Source: an uncultured Alphaproteobacteria bacterium
GTDB taxonomy: Bacteria > Pseudomonadota > Alphaproteobacteria > HIMB59
Direction: 5' to 3'
Assembly: GCA_902527545.1 (NCBI GenBank)
Contig: CABZPR010000009.1
Coordinates: 1 to 47,884, forward strand
DNA length: 47,884 nt
The notes beneath the pieces are model-generated. The model searched no databases, was not told the origin of the DNA, and saw nothing but the letters and a program-made list of their open reading frames with translations. The position numbers and the translations under genes were made by a program. Below, piece by piece: positions 1 to 9,713 of the stretch; the first letter of the stretch is position 1; every line of letters starts with the position of its first letter.

Positions 1-147
1 AAGATTATCTTTATGGTCAACTTTAATTCCAACAGGAAGAACGGTTGATGATTTTCCCAACTTACCTTCAAAATTAATTTCGTTATCATTCATAGAAACT
101 TTTATATCTTCAGGGATATTAATTGGGTTTCTTGCTAATCTTGACAT
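1..147 (-). CDS. rplF: 50S ribosomal protein L6, N-terminal part (cut by window edge)
   Basis: This is the first 49 codons of L6, which binds 23S rRNA near the base of the L7/L12 stalk. The ATG lies at 147 and the protein begins MSRLARNPINIPEDIKV, the usual L6 opening with a conserved Pro before the first beta strand. The reading frame stays open to base 1, so the remaining two thirds lie outside the window. It follows rpsH by 3 bases, the normal spc-operon order. The call rests on the N-terminus and on position. Confidence 0.93.
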   Translation of the reverse strand, partial: MSRLARNPINIPEDIKVSMNDNEINFEGKLGKSSTVLPVGIKVDHKDNL

Positions 148-150
148 ATT

Positions 151-537
151 TTAGAAAACGCTTATTAGCACTTCCCCTCCTACTTTTTTTTCCCTTGCAT
201 CGGAGTCAGACATTACGCCCATTGAGGTTGATAAAATTGTGGTACCTAAGCCTCCGATAGTCTTCGGAATTTCGTCTACAGAACTATAAACTCTACATCC
301 TTGTTTTGTAATCTTTTCGATTTTGTTAATTAACGGTGAGCCTTTGTAATATTTAAGTGTAATTGAAATATCTTTCTTTGCATCACCTAAAATTTCAAAA
401 TTTTCAATATATCCCTCTTTTTTTAACACATCACAAACATTAACATTTAATTTTGAAAATATCGCTTTAACTGAAACTTTATTAGCTTTTTGGCCATTTC
501 TTATTCTAGTAATCATATCTGCTAGAGTGTCACTCAT
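151..537 (-). CDS. rpsH: 30S ribosomal protein S8
   Basis: S8 is a primary 16S rRNA binder of the small subunit central domain; in E. coli it also represses the spc operon. The 128-residue product has the N-terminal MSDTLADMITRIRNGQ motif and the C-terminal S8 signature around STSMGVMSDSDAREKKVGGE, ending with the usual EVLISVF. Length is close to the family norm of about 130. It sits 1 base after rpsN and 3 bases before rplF. The E. coli-type S8 target next to rplE has no separate spacer here, because rplX and rplE overlap. Confidence 0.98.
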   Translation of the reverse strand: MSDTLADMITRIRNGQKANKVSVKAIFSKLNVNVCDVLKKEGYIENFEILGDAKKDISITLKYYKGSPLINKIEKITKQGCRVYSSVDEIPKTIGGLGTTILSTSMGVMSDSDAREKKVGGEVLISVF

Positions 538-538
538 A

Positions 539-844
539 CTACCAACTCGCTTTCGTTAAACCTGGTATTTGACCCTTACCAGCCATATCTCTGATAGCTA
601 TTCTAGATAAATTAAACTTACTATAAACACCGCGTGGCCTACCAGATAGGAAACATCTGTTTCGGTATCTTATTCTTGATGAATTTCTAGGTAATGACTC
701 AAGTTTCATTTGTATCTTTACTCTTTCTTCAAATGGTAATTCTTTATTGGATAAAAGACTTTTTAATTTTTTTCTTTTTTCACTGAGTCTATCGATCAGT
801 ACTTTTCTATTTATATTTTTTTGTATTGCGCTTTGTTTTGCCAT
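539..844 (-). CDS. rpsN: 30S ribosomal protein S14, long zinc-free form
   Basis: S14 helps assemble the 3' (head) domain of the small subunit. The 101-residue length and the single Cys in [11 protein letters not shown] show the long form that lacks the CxxC...CxxC zinc ribbon of the short form. The protein ends IPGLTKASW, the standard S14 C-terminus. It lies 2 bases after rplE and 1 base before rpsH in conserved spc order, so it is co-transcribed with them. No paralogue or zinc-regulated copy is present in the window. Confidence 0.98.
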   Translation of the reverse strand: MAKQSAIQKNINRKVLIDRLSEKRKKLKSLLSNKELPFEERVKIQMKLESLPRNSSRIRYRNRCFLSGRPRGVYSKFNLSRIAIRDMAGKGQIPGLTKASW

Positions 845-846
845 GG

Positions 847-1383
847 TTAATTCAGAAATGGAAAATTCATTAATTTTAAAAGTTCATACCCCTCTTTGTC
901 ATTATTTGCAGAAGTGGCAATAGTGATATCAAAACCGAAGATATTTTCAACATTTTCAACGCTAATTTCAGGAAAAATAATATGATCTTTAATGCCTATG
1001 GTAATGTTACCTTGCCCATCAAATGACTTTTTGTTATAACCTCTGAAGTCTTTGATACGAGGCATAGCAATATTTACAAGTCTATCATAAAACTCCATCA
1101 TTATATTTTTTCTAAGAGTTACAGAAAGCCCTACTGGCATTCCTTTTCTAACTTTAAAAGAGGCAATAGCTTTTTTTGACATTCTAACGACTGGGGATTG
1201 ACCAGTTATAAGAGATAAATCTTTTTTTATTTTTTCAATAGCTTTGTTATCCTCTTTAATAGCTCCGATACCCGCGTTGATTACTATTTTTGATATTTTT
1301 GGTACAGCAAGCTTATTAGATATTTCTAGATTTTTGGCTAACTGGTCAGAGACATTGAAAAGTTCTTGAACTGAATTTGTCAT
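847..1383 (-). CDS. rplE: 50S ribosomal protein L5
   Basis: L5 binds 5S rRNA and forms part of the central protuberance, contacting the P-site tRNA. The 178-residue product carries the L5 core motifs [22 protein letters not shown] and [18 protein letters not shown], with a typical end (LLKLMNFPF). Its start overlaps the stop of rplX by one base at 1383, so translation is probably coupled. Length matches the family norm of about 179. No oddities were seen. Confidence 0.98.
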   Translation of the reverse strand: MTNSVQELFNVSDQLAKNLEISNKLAVPKISKIVINAGIGAIKEDNKAIEKIKKDLSLITGQSPVVRMSKKAIASFKVRKGMPVGLSVTLRKNIMMEFYDRLVNIAMPRIKDFRGYNKKSFDGQGNITIGIKDHIIFPEISVENVENIFGFDITIATSANNDKEGYELLKLMNFPFLN

Positions 1384-1691
1384 TAGTATTTATCTCCTGA
1401 CGATTTTAAAATTCTAATTTTTTTTCCACTTTCAATTTTGAAACCTACTTTAGAAGATTTTTTAGATTTCGAGTCATAAGCCAAAATATTTGAAATATGA
1501 ATTGGCATTTCTTTGTCAACAATACCACCTTTAGACTCTTGAGATGGCTTTTGATGTTTTTTACTTACATTGACACCAGATATAACAACTTTATCAGCAG
1601 AGTTTATGATTTTGGAAATCTTTCCTATCTTACCTTTGTCTTTACCAACTCTTACAATTACTTCGTCACCTTTTTTGTATTTTTTTATCAT
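1383..1691 (-). CDS. rplX: 50S ribosomal protein L24
   Basis: L24 is an assembly initiator for the large subunit, binding the 5' end of 23S rRNA. The 102-residue product begins with a KOW motif (KKGDEVIVRVGKDKGKIGKI, residues about 7-26), then VNVSKKHQKPSQESKGGI and the conserved PIHISNI segment. It shares single bases with rplN (1691) and rplE (1383), so three neighbouring genes overlap at stop and start. The product is Lys-rich, which leaves a long hydrophobic but spurious frame on the opposite strand. Confidence 0.97.
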   Translation of the reverse strand: MIKKYKKGDEVIVRVGKDKGKIGKISKIINSADKVVISGVNVSKKHQKPSQESKGGIVDKEMPIHISNILAYDSKSKKSSKVGFKIESGKKIRILKSSGDKY

Positions 1692-2059
1692 TATAATACC
1701 TCAGGCGCTAAACTAACTATTTTCATCATATTTCTTTTTCTTAGCTCTCTTGTAACGGGTCCAAAAATTCTTGTTCCAATTGGTTCATTTTGTTTGTCTA
1801 AAAGAACGGCTGCATTAGAGTCAAATTTAATTGATGTTCCGTCTTCCCTAATTAATGGCTTTTTTGTTCTTACTATTATTGCTCTTTGTACTTCACCTTT
1901 TTTTACTTTAGATCTTGGAATAGCATCTTTGACTGAAACAACAATAATGTCTCCTATTCTAGCGTATCTTCTTTTTGATCCACCAATAACTTTTATGCAG
2001 CTTATTAATCGAGCTCCAGAATTGTCTGCTACTTGTAAATTTGACTCTGCTTGTATCAT
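1691..2059 (-). CDS. rplN: 50S ribosomal protein L14
   Basis: L14 sits at the subunit interface and contributes to intersubunit bridges. The 122-residue product begins [18 protein letters not shown], the classic L14 N-terminus, contains [17 protein letters not shown], and ends [18 protein letters not shown]. Length is the family standard of 122. The start shares base 2059 with the rpsQ stop, and the stop shares base 1691 with the rplX start, in a run of one-base overlaps. Confidence 0.98.
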   Translation of the reverse strand: MIQAESNLQVADNSGARLISCIKVIGGSKRRYARIGDIIVVSVKDAIPRSKVKKGEVQRAIIVRTKKPLIREDGTSIKFDSNAAVLLDKQNEPIGTRIFGPVTRELRKRNMMKIVSLAPEVL

Positions 2060-2286
2060 TATTTAATAACTTCCCATGATTTATTTTTAGAAATAGGTCT
2101 AGTTTCTTGAATTCTTACAGAGTCTCCAACAATAATTTTATTGCCACTATCATGAGCAAGGTACTTTTTTGAGACTCTTATTATTTTTTTATAAACAGGA
2201 TGGGTGGTCTGTCTTGTTACCATAACAGATATGGTTTTGTCACCAGATTTTTTTACAACTTTTCCAGTTAAAATACGTTTAGGCAT
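2059..2286 (-). CDS. rpsQ: 30S ribosomal protein S17
   Basis: S17 is a primary 16S rRNA-binding protein of the 5' domain. The 75-residue product has the OB-fold S17 signature: [18 protein letters not shown], then [18 protein letters not shown], and [20 protein letters not shown] near the end. The ATG at 2286 lies inside the last codons of rpmC, giving an 8-base overlap. Length is slightly shorter than the usual 80-85. Confidence 0.97.
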   Translation of the reverse strand: MPKRILTGKVVKKSGDKTISVMVTRQTTHPVYKKIIRVSKKYLAHDSGNKIIVGDSVRIQETRPISKNKSWEVIK

Positions 2287-2434
2287 TTTTATTTAGCCTT
2301 TCTTTAGTTAATAGGGATGCGATTTGCTTTTTAACTTTTTTAAATTGAGAGGTATCTGTGAGTTGACCGCTTTTCTTCATAATTTTAAGGTTAAATAACT
2401 CTTTTTTTAAATTATTTATATCTTTATCAGCCAT
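2279..2434 (-). CDS. rpmC: 50S ribosomal protein L29
   Basis: L29 is a small helical protein near the polypeptide exit tunnel that helps dock SRP and trigger factor. I translated this 51-residue product by hand. It starts [19 protein letters not shown] and continues [20 protein letters not shown], matching the L29 pattern of a Leu-rich helix, a Gly-Gln-Leu turn and a second basic helix. The ATG at 2434 shares one base with the rplP stop, and the TAA lies 8 bases inside rpsQ. At 51 residues it is short for the family (about 60-66). Position between rplP and rpsQ is canonical. Confidence 0.93.
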   Translation of the reverse strand: MADKDINNLKKELFNLKIMKKSGQLTDTSQFKKVKKQIASLLTKERLNKNA

Positions 2435-2847
2435 TAAAATTGATCCAATGATACGAATGTTGTTTTTACAGGTAATTTAGCAGATGCAAGTTCAAAGGCT
2501 TTTTTTGCTAAATGTTTATCAACACCATCGACCTCAAACATTATAGTTCCTGGTTTTACTCTGCAGACCCACCTATCAATTGCGCCTTTTCCTTTACCCA
2601 TTCTTACTTCTGCAGGTTTTGCTGTGACTGGTACGTCTGGGAAAACTCTAATCCAAAGTCTTCCAGCTCTTTTTAAAAATCTAGTGATAGCTCTTCTAGA
2701 TGCCTCAATTTGCCTTGCTGTTACTCGTTCAGCATCTAACGATTTAAGTCCGTAATAACCAAATGTTAGTTCATAATTACCCTTGGCACTGCCGTGGATT
2801 CTTCCTTTGTGCTGTTTTCTATATTTTGTATTCTTAGGTAATAACAT
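2434..2847 (-). CDS. rplP: 50S ribosomal protein L16
   Basis: L16 lies near the peptidyl transferase centre and A-site tRNA and is needed for late large-subunit assembly. The 137-residue product begins [17 protein letters not shown] and contains [13 protein letters not shown], the arginine-rich [14 protein letters not shown] segment and [19 protein letters not shown]. Length equals the usual 136-138. It overlaps rpsC and rpmC by one base each, consistent with translational coupling. Confidence 0.98.
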   Translation of the reverse strand: MLLPKNTKYRKQHKGRIHGSAKGNYELTFGYYGLKSLDAERVTARQIEASRRAITRFLKRAGRLWIRVFPDVPVTAKPAEVRMGKGKGAIDRWVCRVKPGTIMFEVDGVDKHLAKKAFELASAKLPVKTTFVSLDQF

Positions 2848-3512
2848 TAATTAACTTTTTCTTTTTTATCATCTGATCTATTTGTAGTATTTTTACTCTC
2901 GCCTTTATAAAGCCAAACCTTAATTCCAATAATTCCATAAGTAGTTAAAGCTCGAGCAGTTGCGTAATCTATATCAGCTCTAAGGGTATGTAAAGGCACA
3001 CTTCCCTCAGAAAACTTTTCTGATCTTGCTATTTCAGCGCCGCCCAGTCTACCACCGCATACAATTTTAATGCCCTTGGCACCAAGTTTAATTGCAGATA
3101 AACCAGATTTTTTCATTGCTTTTCTAAAAGCAACTCTCTTTTCAAGCTGTCTTGCAATAGAGTCTGCTACTAGTGATGCTTCTGTTTCAGGTTTTTTTAT
3201 TTCTTTTATATCTAATGAAATGTTCTTATCGGATAATTTAGAAAGTCTATTTTTAAGTTTTTCAATATCCGCACCTTTTTTACCAATAAGAACCCCAGGT
3301 TTCGAGGTGTGAATTATAATTTTGAGGTTTGCGGCAGCTCTTTCAATGATAACTGAACTTATTCCTGCTATTGAATAATTCTTTTCTATATAATTTCTAA
3401 TTTTATGATCTTCTTTTAAGAAAGTAGAGTAATTTTTCTTTTCAAACCAAGTTGATTGCCAATATTTATTGATACCTACTCTTAGCGAGGTTGGGTTAAC
3501 TTTCTGTCCCAT
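2847..3512 (-). CDS. rpsC: 30S ribosomal protein S3
   Basis: S3 lines the mRNA entry channel of the small subunit head. The 221-residue product has the N-terminal [14 protein letters not shown], a KH domain with the GKKG loop ([18 protein letters not shown], about residues 69-86) and the C-terminal domain segment [20 protein letters not shown]. The tail after residue 205 is a short charged extension ([14 protein letters not shown]). It shares base 3512 with rplV and base 2847 with rplP. Confidence 0.98.
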   Translation of the reverse strand: MGQKVNPTSLRVGINKYWQSTWFEKKNYSTFLKEDHKIRNYIEKNYSIAGISSVIIERAAANLKIIIHTSKPGVLIGKKGADIEKLKNRLSKLSDKNISLDIKEIKKPETEASLVADSIARQLEKRVAFRKAMKKSGLSAIKLGAKGIKIVCGGRLGGAEIARSEKFSEGSVPLHTLRADIDYATARALTTYGIIGIKVWLYKGESKNTTNRSDDKKEKVN

Positions 3513-3853
3513 TATAATCTCTCCTCTAAAACTAAAGTTAACCTAGAAAAAGGTTTAATAATTTGAAAAGCTCTACCCTTGCTCATTGGTCTAAATCTTT
3601 TCATCCTTAAACTTTTGCCAACGTAAGCCTCTTTCACAAAAAGTTTGTCAATGTCTAAATTGTTATTATTTTCTGCGTTCGCAACAGCAGAATTTAGAGT
3701 TTTTAGTACCTCTTTACTTACTCTTTTATTTGAAAATTTCAAAATATTTAAAGCTGAATTAATATCTTTTTTTCTTATATCTTTAACAATTAAGTTGAGC
3801 TTTTGGGAACTAGTTCTTATCATTTTATTGATTGCTTTTACTTCTTTAGACAT
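3512..3853 (-). CDS. rplV: 50S ribosomal protein L22
   Basis: L22 lines the nascent-chain exit tunnel with its long beta hairpin and is a site of macrolide resistance. The 113-residue product has the L22 pattern: [17 protein letters not shown], then [11 protein letters not shown] and a hairpin rich in basic residues ([18 protein letters not shown]). It lacks the N-terminal and C-terminal extensions seen in longer alphaproteobacterial homologues (around 125 residues). Two bases separate it from rpsS. Confidence 0.97.
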   Translation of the reverse strand: MSKEVKAINKMIRTSSQKLNLIVKDIRKKDINSALNILKFSNKRVSKEVLKTLNSAVANAENNNNLDIDKLFVKEAYVGKSLRMKRFRPMSKGRAFQIIKPFSRLTLVLEERL

Positions 3854-3855
3854 AA

Positions 3856-4140
3856 TTATTTTTTACCCTGGACTGCTTTCTTATCCCCTGAATGACCTTT
3901 AAAAACCCTAGTTGGCGAAAACTCACCAAGTTTATGCCCTACCATGTCTTCAGTTACGTAAACTGGTATAAAAGATTTACCATTATAAACGGAAATGGTT
4001 ACTCCGACAAAATCAGGTATAATAGTAGATCTTCTTGACCATGTTTTAATTGGAGATTTTGAACTTTCTTCTTTAAATTTTTTAACTTTTTTGAATAGAG
4101 TTACATCAAAGTAAGGTCCTTTCCACACAGATCTTGCCAT
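3856..4140 (-). CDS. rpsS: 30S ribosomal protein S19
   Basis: S19 binds the head of the small subunit with S13 and contacts the A-site finger. The 94-residue product begins [12 protein letters not shown], has [16 protein letters not shown], and carries the S19 signature [20 protein letters not shown]. Length is the family norm. The start shares base 4140 with the rplB stop. Confidence 0.98.
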   Translation of the reverse strand: MARSVWKGPYFDVTLFKKVKKFKEESSKSPIKTWSRRSTIIPDFVGVTISVYNGKSFIPVYVTEDMVGHKLGEFSPTRVFKGHSGDKKAVQGKK

Positions 4141-4964
4141 TACTTTTTAGCCCTTCTTGATATGATCATCTTAGATGTAAATTTAATTCTTCTTGTCTTT
4201 TTACCTTTTGTTTTCATGCCCCATGGAGTTGAGGGGTGTCTTCCACCCGATGTTCTTCCTTCTCCTCCGCCGTGTGGGTGATCAACAGGATTCATTACAA
4301 CACCTCTAACAGTAGGTCTTATACCTAGATGTCTTTTAATTCCGGCTTTACCAATTTTTTTGTTTTTATTATCTTGATTAGATACTACCCCTATCGTAGC
4401 CATACATTCACCATGGACTAATCTGGTTTCACGAGATGAAAGTTTAATCATTACATATTTTTCTTGTTCTCCTAGTACCTGAGCAAAGGATCCCGCCGAT
4501 CTACATAGTTTGCCACCAGCCCCTGGTTTTAATTCAATGTTATGTATATAGGTACCAGTTGGTATATTTTTTATCTTCATTGCATTACCAGATGATATTT
4601 CTGTTTTGGCTGATGAAATAACCTTATCGCCGGTTTTTAGATCAGTAGGAGCAATAATGTATTCTTTTATGTCTTGATAGTTGATTAGCGCTATAAATGC
4701 ACTTCTATTAGGATCATATTCTATTCTATCTACTGTACCAATTTTATCAAATGTATTTCTTTTAAAATTTACTAACCTATATTTCTTCTTGTGCCCACCA
4801 GATCTATGTCTAATTGTAATCTTACCAGTATTGTTTCTACCAGAGTTTGGCTGTAAATCTTCTATTAAAGATTTTTCTGGACGTCCCTTAAACAACTGTG
4901 ACTTATCTATTTTAACTGTTTTTCTATAAGAGGGTGTTGTTGGTTTGTAAGTTATTAGTCCCAT
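4140..4964 (-). CDS. rplB: 50S ribosomal protein L2
   Basis: L2 is essential for subunit association and for peptidyl transferase centre structure. I chose the ATG at 4964 ([17 protein letters not shown]) because L2 proteins start with this motif. An upstream ATG at 4982 adds six non-conserved residues and lies inside rplW. The 274-residue product has the signature [19 protein letters not shown], including the functionally important conserved His, and ends with the basic [17 protein letters not shown]. It sits between rplW and rpsS as in other S10 operons. Confidence 0.97.
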   Translation of the reverse strand: MGLITYKPTTPSYRKTVKIDKSQLFKGRPEKSLIEDLQPNSGRNNTGKITIRHRSGGHKKKYRLVNFKRNTFDKIGTVDRIEYDPNRSAFIALINYQDIKEYIIAPTDLKTGDKVISSAKTEISSGNAMKIKNIPTGTYIHNIELKPGAGGKLCRSAGSFAQVLGEQEKYVMIKLSSRETRLVHGECMATIGVVSNQDNKNKKIGKAGIKRHLGIRPTVRGVVMNPVDHPHGGGEGRTSGGRHPSTPWGMKTKGKKTRRIKFTSKMIISRRAKK

Positions 4965-4968
4965 ATTA

Positions 4969-5250
4969 TTATACCTTACCACTCATATCAATGGTGTTAC
5001 CCTCTTTAAGAGTAACAATTATTCTTTTGAACTCTGATCTTGCACCTCTTTGACCCTTAAATACTTTGGGTTTGCTCTTAACATTTAAACTATTTAACTT
5101 TTGAACTTTAACTTTATATATGTCTTCTATAGTCTTTTTTATGTTAATTTTATTAGCATCGTTTCTTACTTCAAAAATGTACTTATTAAATTGAGCATTG
5201 GCTGTAGATTTCTCTGTAATTACAGGTTTTTTAATTAAATTAAGATCCAT
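4969..5250 (-). CDS. rplW: 50S ribosomal protein L23
   Basis: L23 sits at the tunnel exit and is the main docking site for trigger factor and SRP. The 93-residue product has the L23 pattern [22 protein letters not shown], then [23 protein letters not shown] in part, and a basic segment ([19 protein letters not shown]). Length is typical. It lies 1 base after rplD and 4 bases before the chosen rplB start. Confidence 0.96.
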   Translation of the reverse strand: MDLNLIKKPVITEKSTANAQFNKYIFEVRNDANKINIKKTIEDIYKVKVQKLNSLNVKSKPKVFKGQRGARSEFKRIIVTLKEGNTIDMSGKV

Positions 5251-5251
5251 T

Positions 5252-5818
5252 TTAATTATTACCTATGTATGAATTATAAATTGTTGATTTTTTTGAAAAT
5301 AAAACCATATCTGATTTCAATGCTGTATGGACTGAATAACTTTTATCTGAGAGAAAGTATATTTTTTTGTAGTTTTGAAATTTAATAATCAATTTATTTT
5401 CGGTTATATTACTAAGTACAAAAATAATCATTTTGTTTGGGTTTTTTTTTAACAAATCAGAGATATTTTTTTCATCTAATTTTTCCTCATCAAAAACAAA
5501 GAGTGATTTATTGTTACTTTTACTAACTATTGATGAAACTATGGCACTTTTTTTGACTTTTTTATTAACTTTATAAGAAACTACATGAAATTTTGGTCCA
5601 AAAGCCTTTCCTCCACCTCTTCTTTGAGTTGTTTTTTTATTACCTGCTCTTGCATTTCCAGTTCCTTTTTGTTTAAAAAGTTTTTTTCCTGAGCCAGCAA
5701 CTTCAGATCTATCAAGGCTGTGATTATTTCCCTGTTTATGGGAATAGATTTTTTGTAATGATAAATGTAGAGCCTTTTCAGATATATTTTTATCTTTTAG
5801 TGTAATTTGTTCAAACAT
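5252..5818 (-). CDS. rplD: 50S ribosomal protein L4
   Basis: L4 helps shape the exit tunnel; in E. coli it also represses the S10 operon through an mRNA leader. The 188-residue product has the conserved extended loop GSGKKLFKQKGTGNARAG followed by the RRGGGKAFGPK segment, here about residues 43-77. It is shorter than the usual 200-206. The E. coli-like S10 leader target cannot exist in its usual place, since only 2 bases separate fusA from rpsJ. Base-level neighbours are rplC and rplW. Confidence 0.96.
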   Translation of the reverse strand: MFEQITLKDKNISEKALHLSLQKIYSHKQGNNHSLDRSEVAGSGKKLFKQKGTGNARAGNKKTTQRRGGGKAFGPKFHVVSYKVNKKVKKSAIVSSIVSKSNNKSLFVFDEEKLDEKNISDLLKKNPNKMIIFVLSNITENKLIIKFQNYKKIYFLSDKSYSVHTALKSDMVLFSKKSTIYNSYIGNN

Positions 5819-6424
5819 TTATTTAAAAACCTTCACTATAGATTTATTTTTTCCAGGAACAGATCCTTTGATAAATATTAATTTTTTATCTTGATCAATT
5901 AAAAGCACCTCTAAATTTTTAGTAGTTGTTAATTGGTCACCTAAATGACCAGCCATTTTTTTTCCTTTAAACACCTTACCTGGATTCTGATTTTGACCTG
6001 TTGAGCCATGAGCTCTGTGAGAAATAGAAACTCCATGTGTTGCTCTCATACCACTAAAATTGTGTCTCTTCATAGCGCCAGCAAAACCTTTACCAGTTGA
6101 TTTTGACTGTACCGAAACTTTATCACCAACTTTAAATGTTGGATCGATTAAAGAACCAATCTCTAGGAGTTCCTCGTCAGAATTTATTCTTTGTTCCTTG
6201 ATTATTTTTTTTGGCTCTAAATTTAATTTATTGAATTCTTTTAATTGAGGTTTATTAAGTTTTTTTGGTTTAAGATAACCTATAATATTTGCAAGATAAC
6301 CATCTCTGTCAATAGTTCTATTACCAACAACAGAACAACTATTGTAATCAAGGACTGTTGCAGAAACTCTAGTTCCGTTCTCATTAACAAATGAAGTTTG
6401 GCCGATTTTAGTGCTGATGATCAT
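5819..6424 (-). CDS. rplC: 50S ribosomal protein L3
   Basis: L3 initiates large-subunit assembly and reaches the peptidyl transferase centre. The 201-residue product begins [17 protein letters not shown] and contains [19 protein letters not shown], then [20 protein letters not shown] and [10 protein letters not shown]. The Gln-rich GQNQNP site is where PrmB methylates a Gln in many bacteria. Six bases separate it from rpsJ and none from rplD. Confidence 0.97.
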   Translation of the reverse strand: MIISTKIGQTSFVNENGTRVSATVLDYNSCSVVGNRTIDRDGYLANIIGYLKPKKLNKPQLKEFNKLNLEPKKIIKEQRINSDEELLEIGSLIDPTFKVGDKVSVQSKSTGKGFAGAMKRHNFSGMRATHGVSISHRAHGSTGQNQNPGKVFKGKKMAGHLGDQLTTTKNLEVLLIDQDKKLIFIKGSVPGKNKSIVKVFK

Positions 6425-6430
6425 AATCTA

Positions 6431-6745
6431 TTATTTTTTTATTTTTATATCGACATTAACACCAGATGCTAAGTCAAGCTTCATAAGTGCATCAACTGTT
6501 TGTGGTGTAGGTTCAATGATATCCATCATCCTTATATGTGTTCGTAATTCAAACTGCTCCCTACTTTTTTTATCTACATGTGGAGATTTATTTACTGTAA
6601 CTCTCTCAATTTTAGATGGCATGGGAATTGGTCCAATTACTTTAGCACCAGTTCTTTTAGCTGTCTGAAGAATATCAATTGAACTTCTATCTAAAATATT
6701 ATGATCAAACGATTTTAATCTTATTCTAATATTTTGATTTATCAT
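6431..6745 (-). CDS. rpsJ: 30S ribosomal protein S10
   Basis: S10 is a head protein of the small subunit and, with NusB, forms part of the antitermination complex (NusE). The 104-residue product begins [19 protein letters not shown], has the S10 signature [20 protein letters not shown] and ends [14 protein letters not shown]. It follows fusA by only 2 bases, so no tuf lies between fusA and rpsJ, unlike many bacteria that keep tufA there. Confidence 0.98.
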   Translation of the reverse strand: MINQNIRIRLKSFDHNILDRSSIDILQTAKRTGAKVIGPIPMPSKIERVTVNKSPHVDKKSREQFELRTHIRMMDIIEPTPQTVDALMKLDLASGVNVDIKIKK

Positions 6746-6747
6746 AA

Positions 6748-8811
6748 TTATGCCAGTTTAGATTTAATTTCCTCTTCAACATTTGAAGGTACGACGTCAT
6801 AGTGTGAGAATAACATTGTATAACTTGCTCTTCCTTGGCTCATTGAGCGTAGATTATTAACATAACCAAACATATTAGCAAGAGGAACTACAGACGATAC
6901 AACTTTGGCATTACCTCTGTCTTCCATTTTTTCAATTTGACCTCTTCTTGAATTTAAATCACCAATGATATCGCCCATGTAATCTTCTGGAGTAACTACT
7001 TCAACTTTCATCATTGGCTCAAGTAATTTTGGTCCAGCTTTACCAACAGCTTCTCTGAATGCGGCTCTTGCAGCTATCTCAAAGGCTAATACAGAAGAGT
7101 CAACATCATGAAATGCACCATCATGAACTTCTGCTTCGAAGTCTATTACGTTATAGCCAGCAATCACTCCATTTTGAGCGGCAAAATTAATACCTTTTTC
7201 TACTCCAGGTATATATTCTTTTGGAATATTTCCTCCAACTACTGTGTTAACAAATTTAACACCAGAATTTCTCTCTAACGGTTTAAATTTCATTTTTACT
7301 CTTGCAAATTGGCCAGCACCACCAGATTGCTTTTTATGTGTATAATCTACCTCTACGTCTTTTGTTATTGTCTCTCTATATGCAACCTGAGGAGCACCTA
7401 CATCTGCTTCAACTTTGAATTCTCTTTTCATTCTATCAACCAAAATTTCTAAATGAAGTTCACCCATACCTTTGATAATCGTCTGTCCTGACTCTTCATC
7501 TGAAGTAACTCTAAAACTTGGATCCTCTTGAGCTAGCCTTCCCAAAGCTTGTCCCATTTTTTCGTAGTCAGCTTTTGTTTTAGGTTCAACTGCAACCTCA
7601 ATAACAGGATCAGGGAATTCCATTTTTTCTAAGATAACTTTTTTTGTTGGATCACATAAAGTATCACCTGTGGTAACATTCTTTAAACCAACTAAAGCAA
7701 CTATATCTCCTGCCTTTGCATCTTTTATTTCTTCTCTTGTATTTGAATGCATTAAAAGCATTCTTCCAATTCTTTCTTTTTGATTTTTTGATGAATTTAA
7801 AATGGTTGATCCAGAACTAAGGTTTCCACAATAAAGTCTACAAAAAGTTATTTGACCAACAAAAGGATCAGCTGCTACTTTAAATGCCAAAGCAGCAAAA
7901 GGTTCTTCTGGAGAATTAGGTATCTGTAACTTATCATCTGAGCCTTCTTTTATTCCTTCGACAAAACCTATATCTTTAGGAGAAGGTAAATAATCTACAA
8001 CAGCATCAAGTAATGGTTGAACACCTTTGTTTTTAAAGGCAGTTCCGCACAGAACAGGAACAAATTTAAAATCTATTGTTCCTTTTCTTATACAGGCTTT
8101 TAAGGTATCAACAGATATTTCTTTTCCCTCTAGATAATCCTCAAGTGCCTTATCATCTGCTTCAACTGCATTTTCTATTAATTCTTCTCTTTTTTTCTTA
8201 GCTTCTTCAATTAAATCATCACTAATTTCATTAACATCATATTCAGCACCGAGACTATCGTCTTTCCAAATAATTGATTTAAAATTTACAAGGTCAACAA
8301 CTCCTTTAAAATCTGCTTCTTTTCCAATTGCCATTTGTAAAACAAGAGGATTGGCACCCAATCTATCTTTGATAGATTGAACATTCATCTCAAAATCAGC
8401 ACCTAGTCTGTCCATTTTATTACAAAAACAAATCCTAGGCACTTTATATCTATCAGCTTGTCTCCAAACTGTTTCTGATTGTGGTTCAACCCCTGCAACA
8501 CCGTCAAAACATGCAACAGCTCCGTCTAAAACTCTCAAAGATCTCTCAACTTCAATTGTGAAATCAACGTGTCCAGGCGTATCAATAATATTTATTCTGT
8601 GATCATTCCAAAAACAGGTTGTAGCAGCTGAAGTTATTGTTATTCCTCTTTCTTGCTCTTGCTCCATCCAGTCCATTGTTGCGGCACCATCGTGAACTTC
8701 ACCAATTTTATGAGACTTTCCTGTATAGTATAAAATTCTTTCGGTGGTTGTTGTTTTACCAGCATCAATATGGGCCATAATTCCTATATTTCTGTATTTA
8801 CTTAAATCCAT
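6748..8811 (-). CDS. fusA: Translation elongation factor G
   Basis: EF-G is the GTPase that drives ribosomal translocation and, with RRF, recycles ribosomes. I chose the ATG at 8811 ([18 protein letters not shown]). It lies 2 bases after the rpsG stop, with an AGGTGG ribosome-binding site about 6 bases upstream; the in-frame codon at 8820 is GTG and lies inside rpsG. The 687-residue product has P-loop [12 protein letters not shown], switch [14 protein letters not shown], and the C-terminal EF-G domain ending [12 protein letters not shown]. It is part of the str group rpsL-rpsG-fusA; tuf lies separately upstream at 20909. Confidence 0.98.
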   Translation of the reverse strand: MDLSKYRNIGIMAHIDAGKTTTTERILYYTGKSHKIGEVHDGAATMDWMEQEQERGITITSAATTCFWNDHRINIIDTPGHVDFTIEVERSLRVLDGAVACFDGVAGVEPQSETVWRQADRYKVPRICFCNKMDRLGADFEMNVQSIKDRLGANPLVLQMAIGKEADFKGVVDLVNFKSIIWKDDSLGAEYDVNEISDDLIEEAKKKREELIENAVEADDKALEDYLEGKEISVDTLKACIRKGTIDFKFVPVLCGTAFKNKGVQPLLDAVVDYLPSPKDIGFVEGIKEGSDDKLQIPNSPEEPFAALAFKVAADPFVGQITFCRLYCGNLSSGSTILNSSKNQKERIGRMLLMHSNTREEIKDAKAGDIVALVGLKNVTTGDTLCDPTKKVILEKMEFPDPVIEVAVEPKTKADYEKMGQALGRLAQEDPSFRVTSDEESGQTIIKGMGELHLEILVDRMKREFKVEADVGAPQVAYRETITKDVEVDYTHKKQSGGAGQFARVKMKFKPLERNSGVKFVNTVVGGNIPKEYIPGVEKGINFAAQNGVIAGYNVIDFEAEVHDGAFHDVDSSVLAFEIAARAAFREAVGKAGPKLLEPMMKVEVVTPEDYMGDIIGDLNSRRGQIEKMEDRGNAKVVSSVVPLANMFGYVNNLRSMSQGRASYTMLFSHYDVVPSNVEEEIKSKLA

Positions 8812-8813
8812 TT

Positions 8814-9287
8814 TTACCACCTATAGTGAGCGAAAGCTCTGTTAGCTTCTGCCATTTTGTGAACTTCATCTTTTTTCTTTACAGAATTACCTTTATTTTC
8901 AAAAGCATCTATTAATTCATTTGCTAACCTCTCTCTTTGGGTTTTTTCATTTCGTTTTTTTGAATTAGTTAATATCCATTTAAAGGCTAATGCTTGAGCT
9001 CTGGTGCTTCTGACTTCCATTGGTACTTGATAAGTGGCTCCACCTACTCTTCTTGATTTAACTTCAACAGATGGTTTAACATTATTGATAGATTTTTGAA
9101 AATACTCTAACGGATCATCACTTTGATTGTTTGTTTTAATAATATCTAGGGCACCATATACTATTTTTTGGGCAACTGTTTTTTTCCCCCCAACCATTAC
9201 CTCGTTTATAAACTTGTTTAGAACAACGCTGTTGTAAATAGGATCAGGTAAAACTTGTCTTTTCTCTGCTGCTCTTCTTCTTGACAT
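8814..9287 (-). CDS. rpsG: 30S ribosomal protein S7
   Basis: S7 nucleates assembly of the 30S head and contacts the E site. The 157-residue product begins [16 protein letters not shown] and contains [17 protein letters not shown], then the S7 signature [18 protein letters not shown], ending [11 protein letters not shown]. Ten bases separate it from rpsL and no clear Shine-Dalgarno is seen before it. The start of fusA follows directly after its stop codon. Confidence 0.98.
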   Translation of the reverse strand: MSRRRAAEKRQVLPDPIYNSVVLNKFINEVMVGGKKTVAQKIVYGALDIIKTNNQSDDPLEYFQKSINNVKPSVEVKSRRVGGATYQVPMEVRSTRAQALAFKWILTNSKKRNEKTQRERLANELIDAFENKGNSVKKKDEVHKMAEANRAFAHYRW

Positions 9288-9297
9288 AATTTAAATT

Positions 9298-9672
9298 TTA
9301 ATTTTTTGGCCTTTTTGCACCGTATTTAGATCTACGTTGTCTTCTTTTTTCAAGCCCCTGAGTATCCAAAGTTCCCCTAATTATGTGATATCTTACACCT
9401 GGTAAATCTTTAACTCTTCCCCCTCGAATTAACACAACAGAGTGTTCTTGCAAGTTATGTCCTTCACCTGGTATATATGCTGTAACTTCTTGACCATTAG
9501 TTAACTTGACTCTAGCAACTTTTCTTAAGGCTGAGTTAGGTTTCTTAGGAGTGGTGGTATAAACTCTAAGACATACTCCTCTTTTCTGAGGACATGACTT
9601 AAGAGCAGGAACTTTATTTCTTTTAGAGACTTTCTCTCTAGATTTCCTAACTAACTGATTTATGGTCGGCAT
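9298..9672 (-). CDS. rpsL: 30S ribosomal protein S12
   Basis: S12 lies in the decoding centre and controls accuracy. The 124-residue product begins [15 protein letters not shown] and has [16 protein letters not shown] plus [20 protein letters not shown]. Lys and Pro at the classical streptomycin-sensitive positions ([16 protein letters not shown]) are present, so no resistance allele is seen. The bases before the ATG (TGCGAACT) hold no Shine-Dalgarno, and a near-consensus promoter ends only about 10 bases upstream, so its mRNA may be almost leaderless. Confidence 0.98.
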   Translation of the reverse strand: MPTINQLVRKSREKVSKRNKVPALKSCPQKRGVCLRVYTTTPKKPNSALRKVARVKLTNGQEVTAYIPGEGHNLQEHSVVLIRGGRVKDLPGVRYHIIRGTLDTQGLEKRRQRRSKYGAKRPKN

Positions 9673-9681
9673 AGTTCGCAG

Positions 9682-9710
9682 AATATATTTATAGTATTCA
9701 GTATAGTCAA
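9682..9710 (-). promoter_or_regulatory. Sigma70-like promoter in the rpoC-rpsL spacer
   Basis: On the minus strand a -35 TTGACT (9705-9710, five of six matches) is followed after 17 bases by a -10 TATATT (9682-9687, five of six). This lies in the 41-base gap between rpoC and rpsL. A start site 6-8 bases after the -10 would fall at about 9674-9676, leaving an mRNA leader of about 2-4 bases before the rpsL ATG at 9672. It would drive the str-S10-spc genes separately from rpoBC. No experimental start site is available. Confidence 0.55.
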
Positions 9711-9713
9711 CAT

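Noticed and set aside
1497-2066. 189-codon open frame on the plus strand opposite rplX and rplN
   Set aside because: It is the antisense of two Lys-rich ribosomal protein genes. Its hydrophobic look comes from AAA/AAG codons read backwards as Phe and Leu, and both real genes are certain.
8812-8820. GTG start for fusA at 8820
   Set aside because: It lies inside rpsG, while the ATG at 8811 has AGGTGG at good spacing and follows the rpsG stop by 2 bases.
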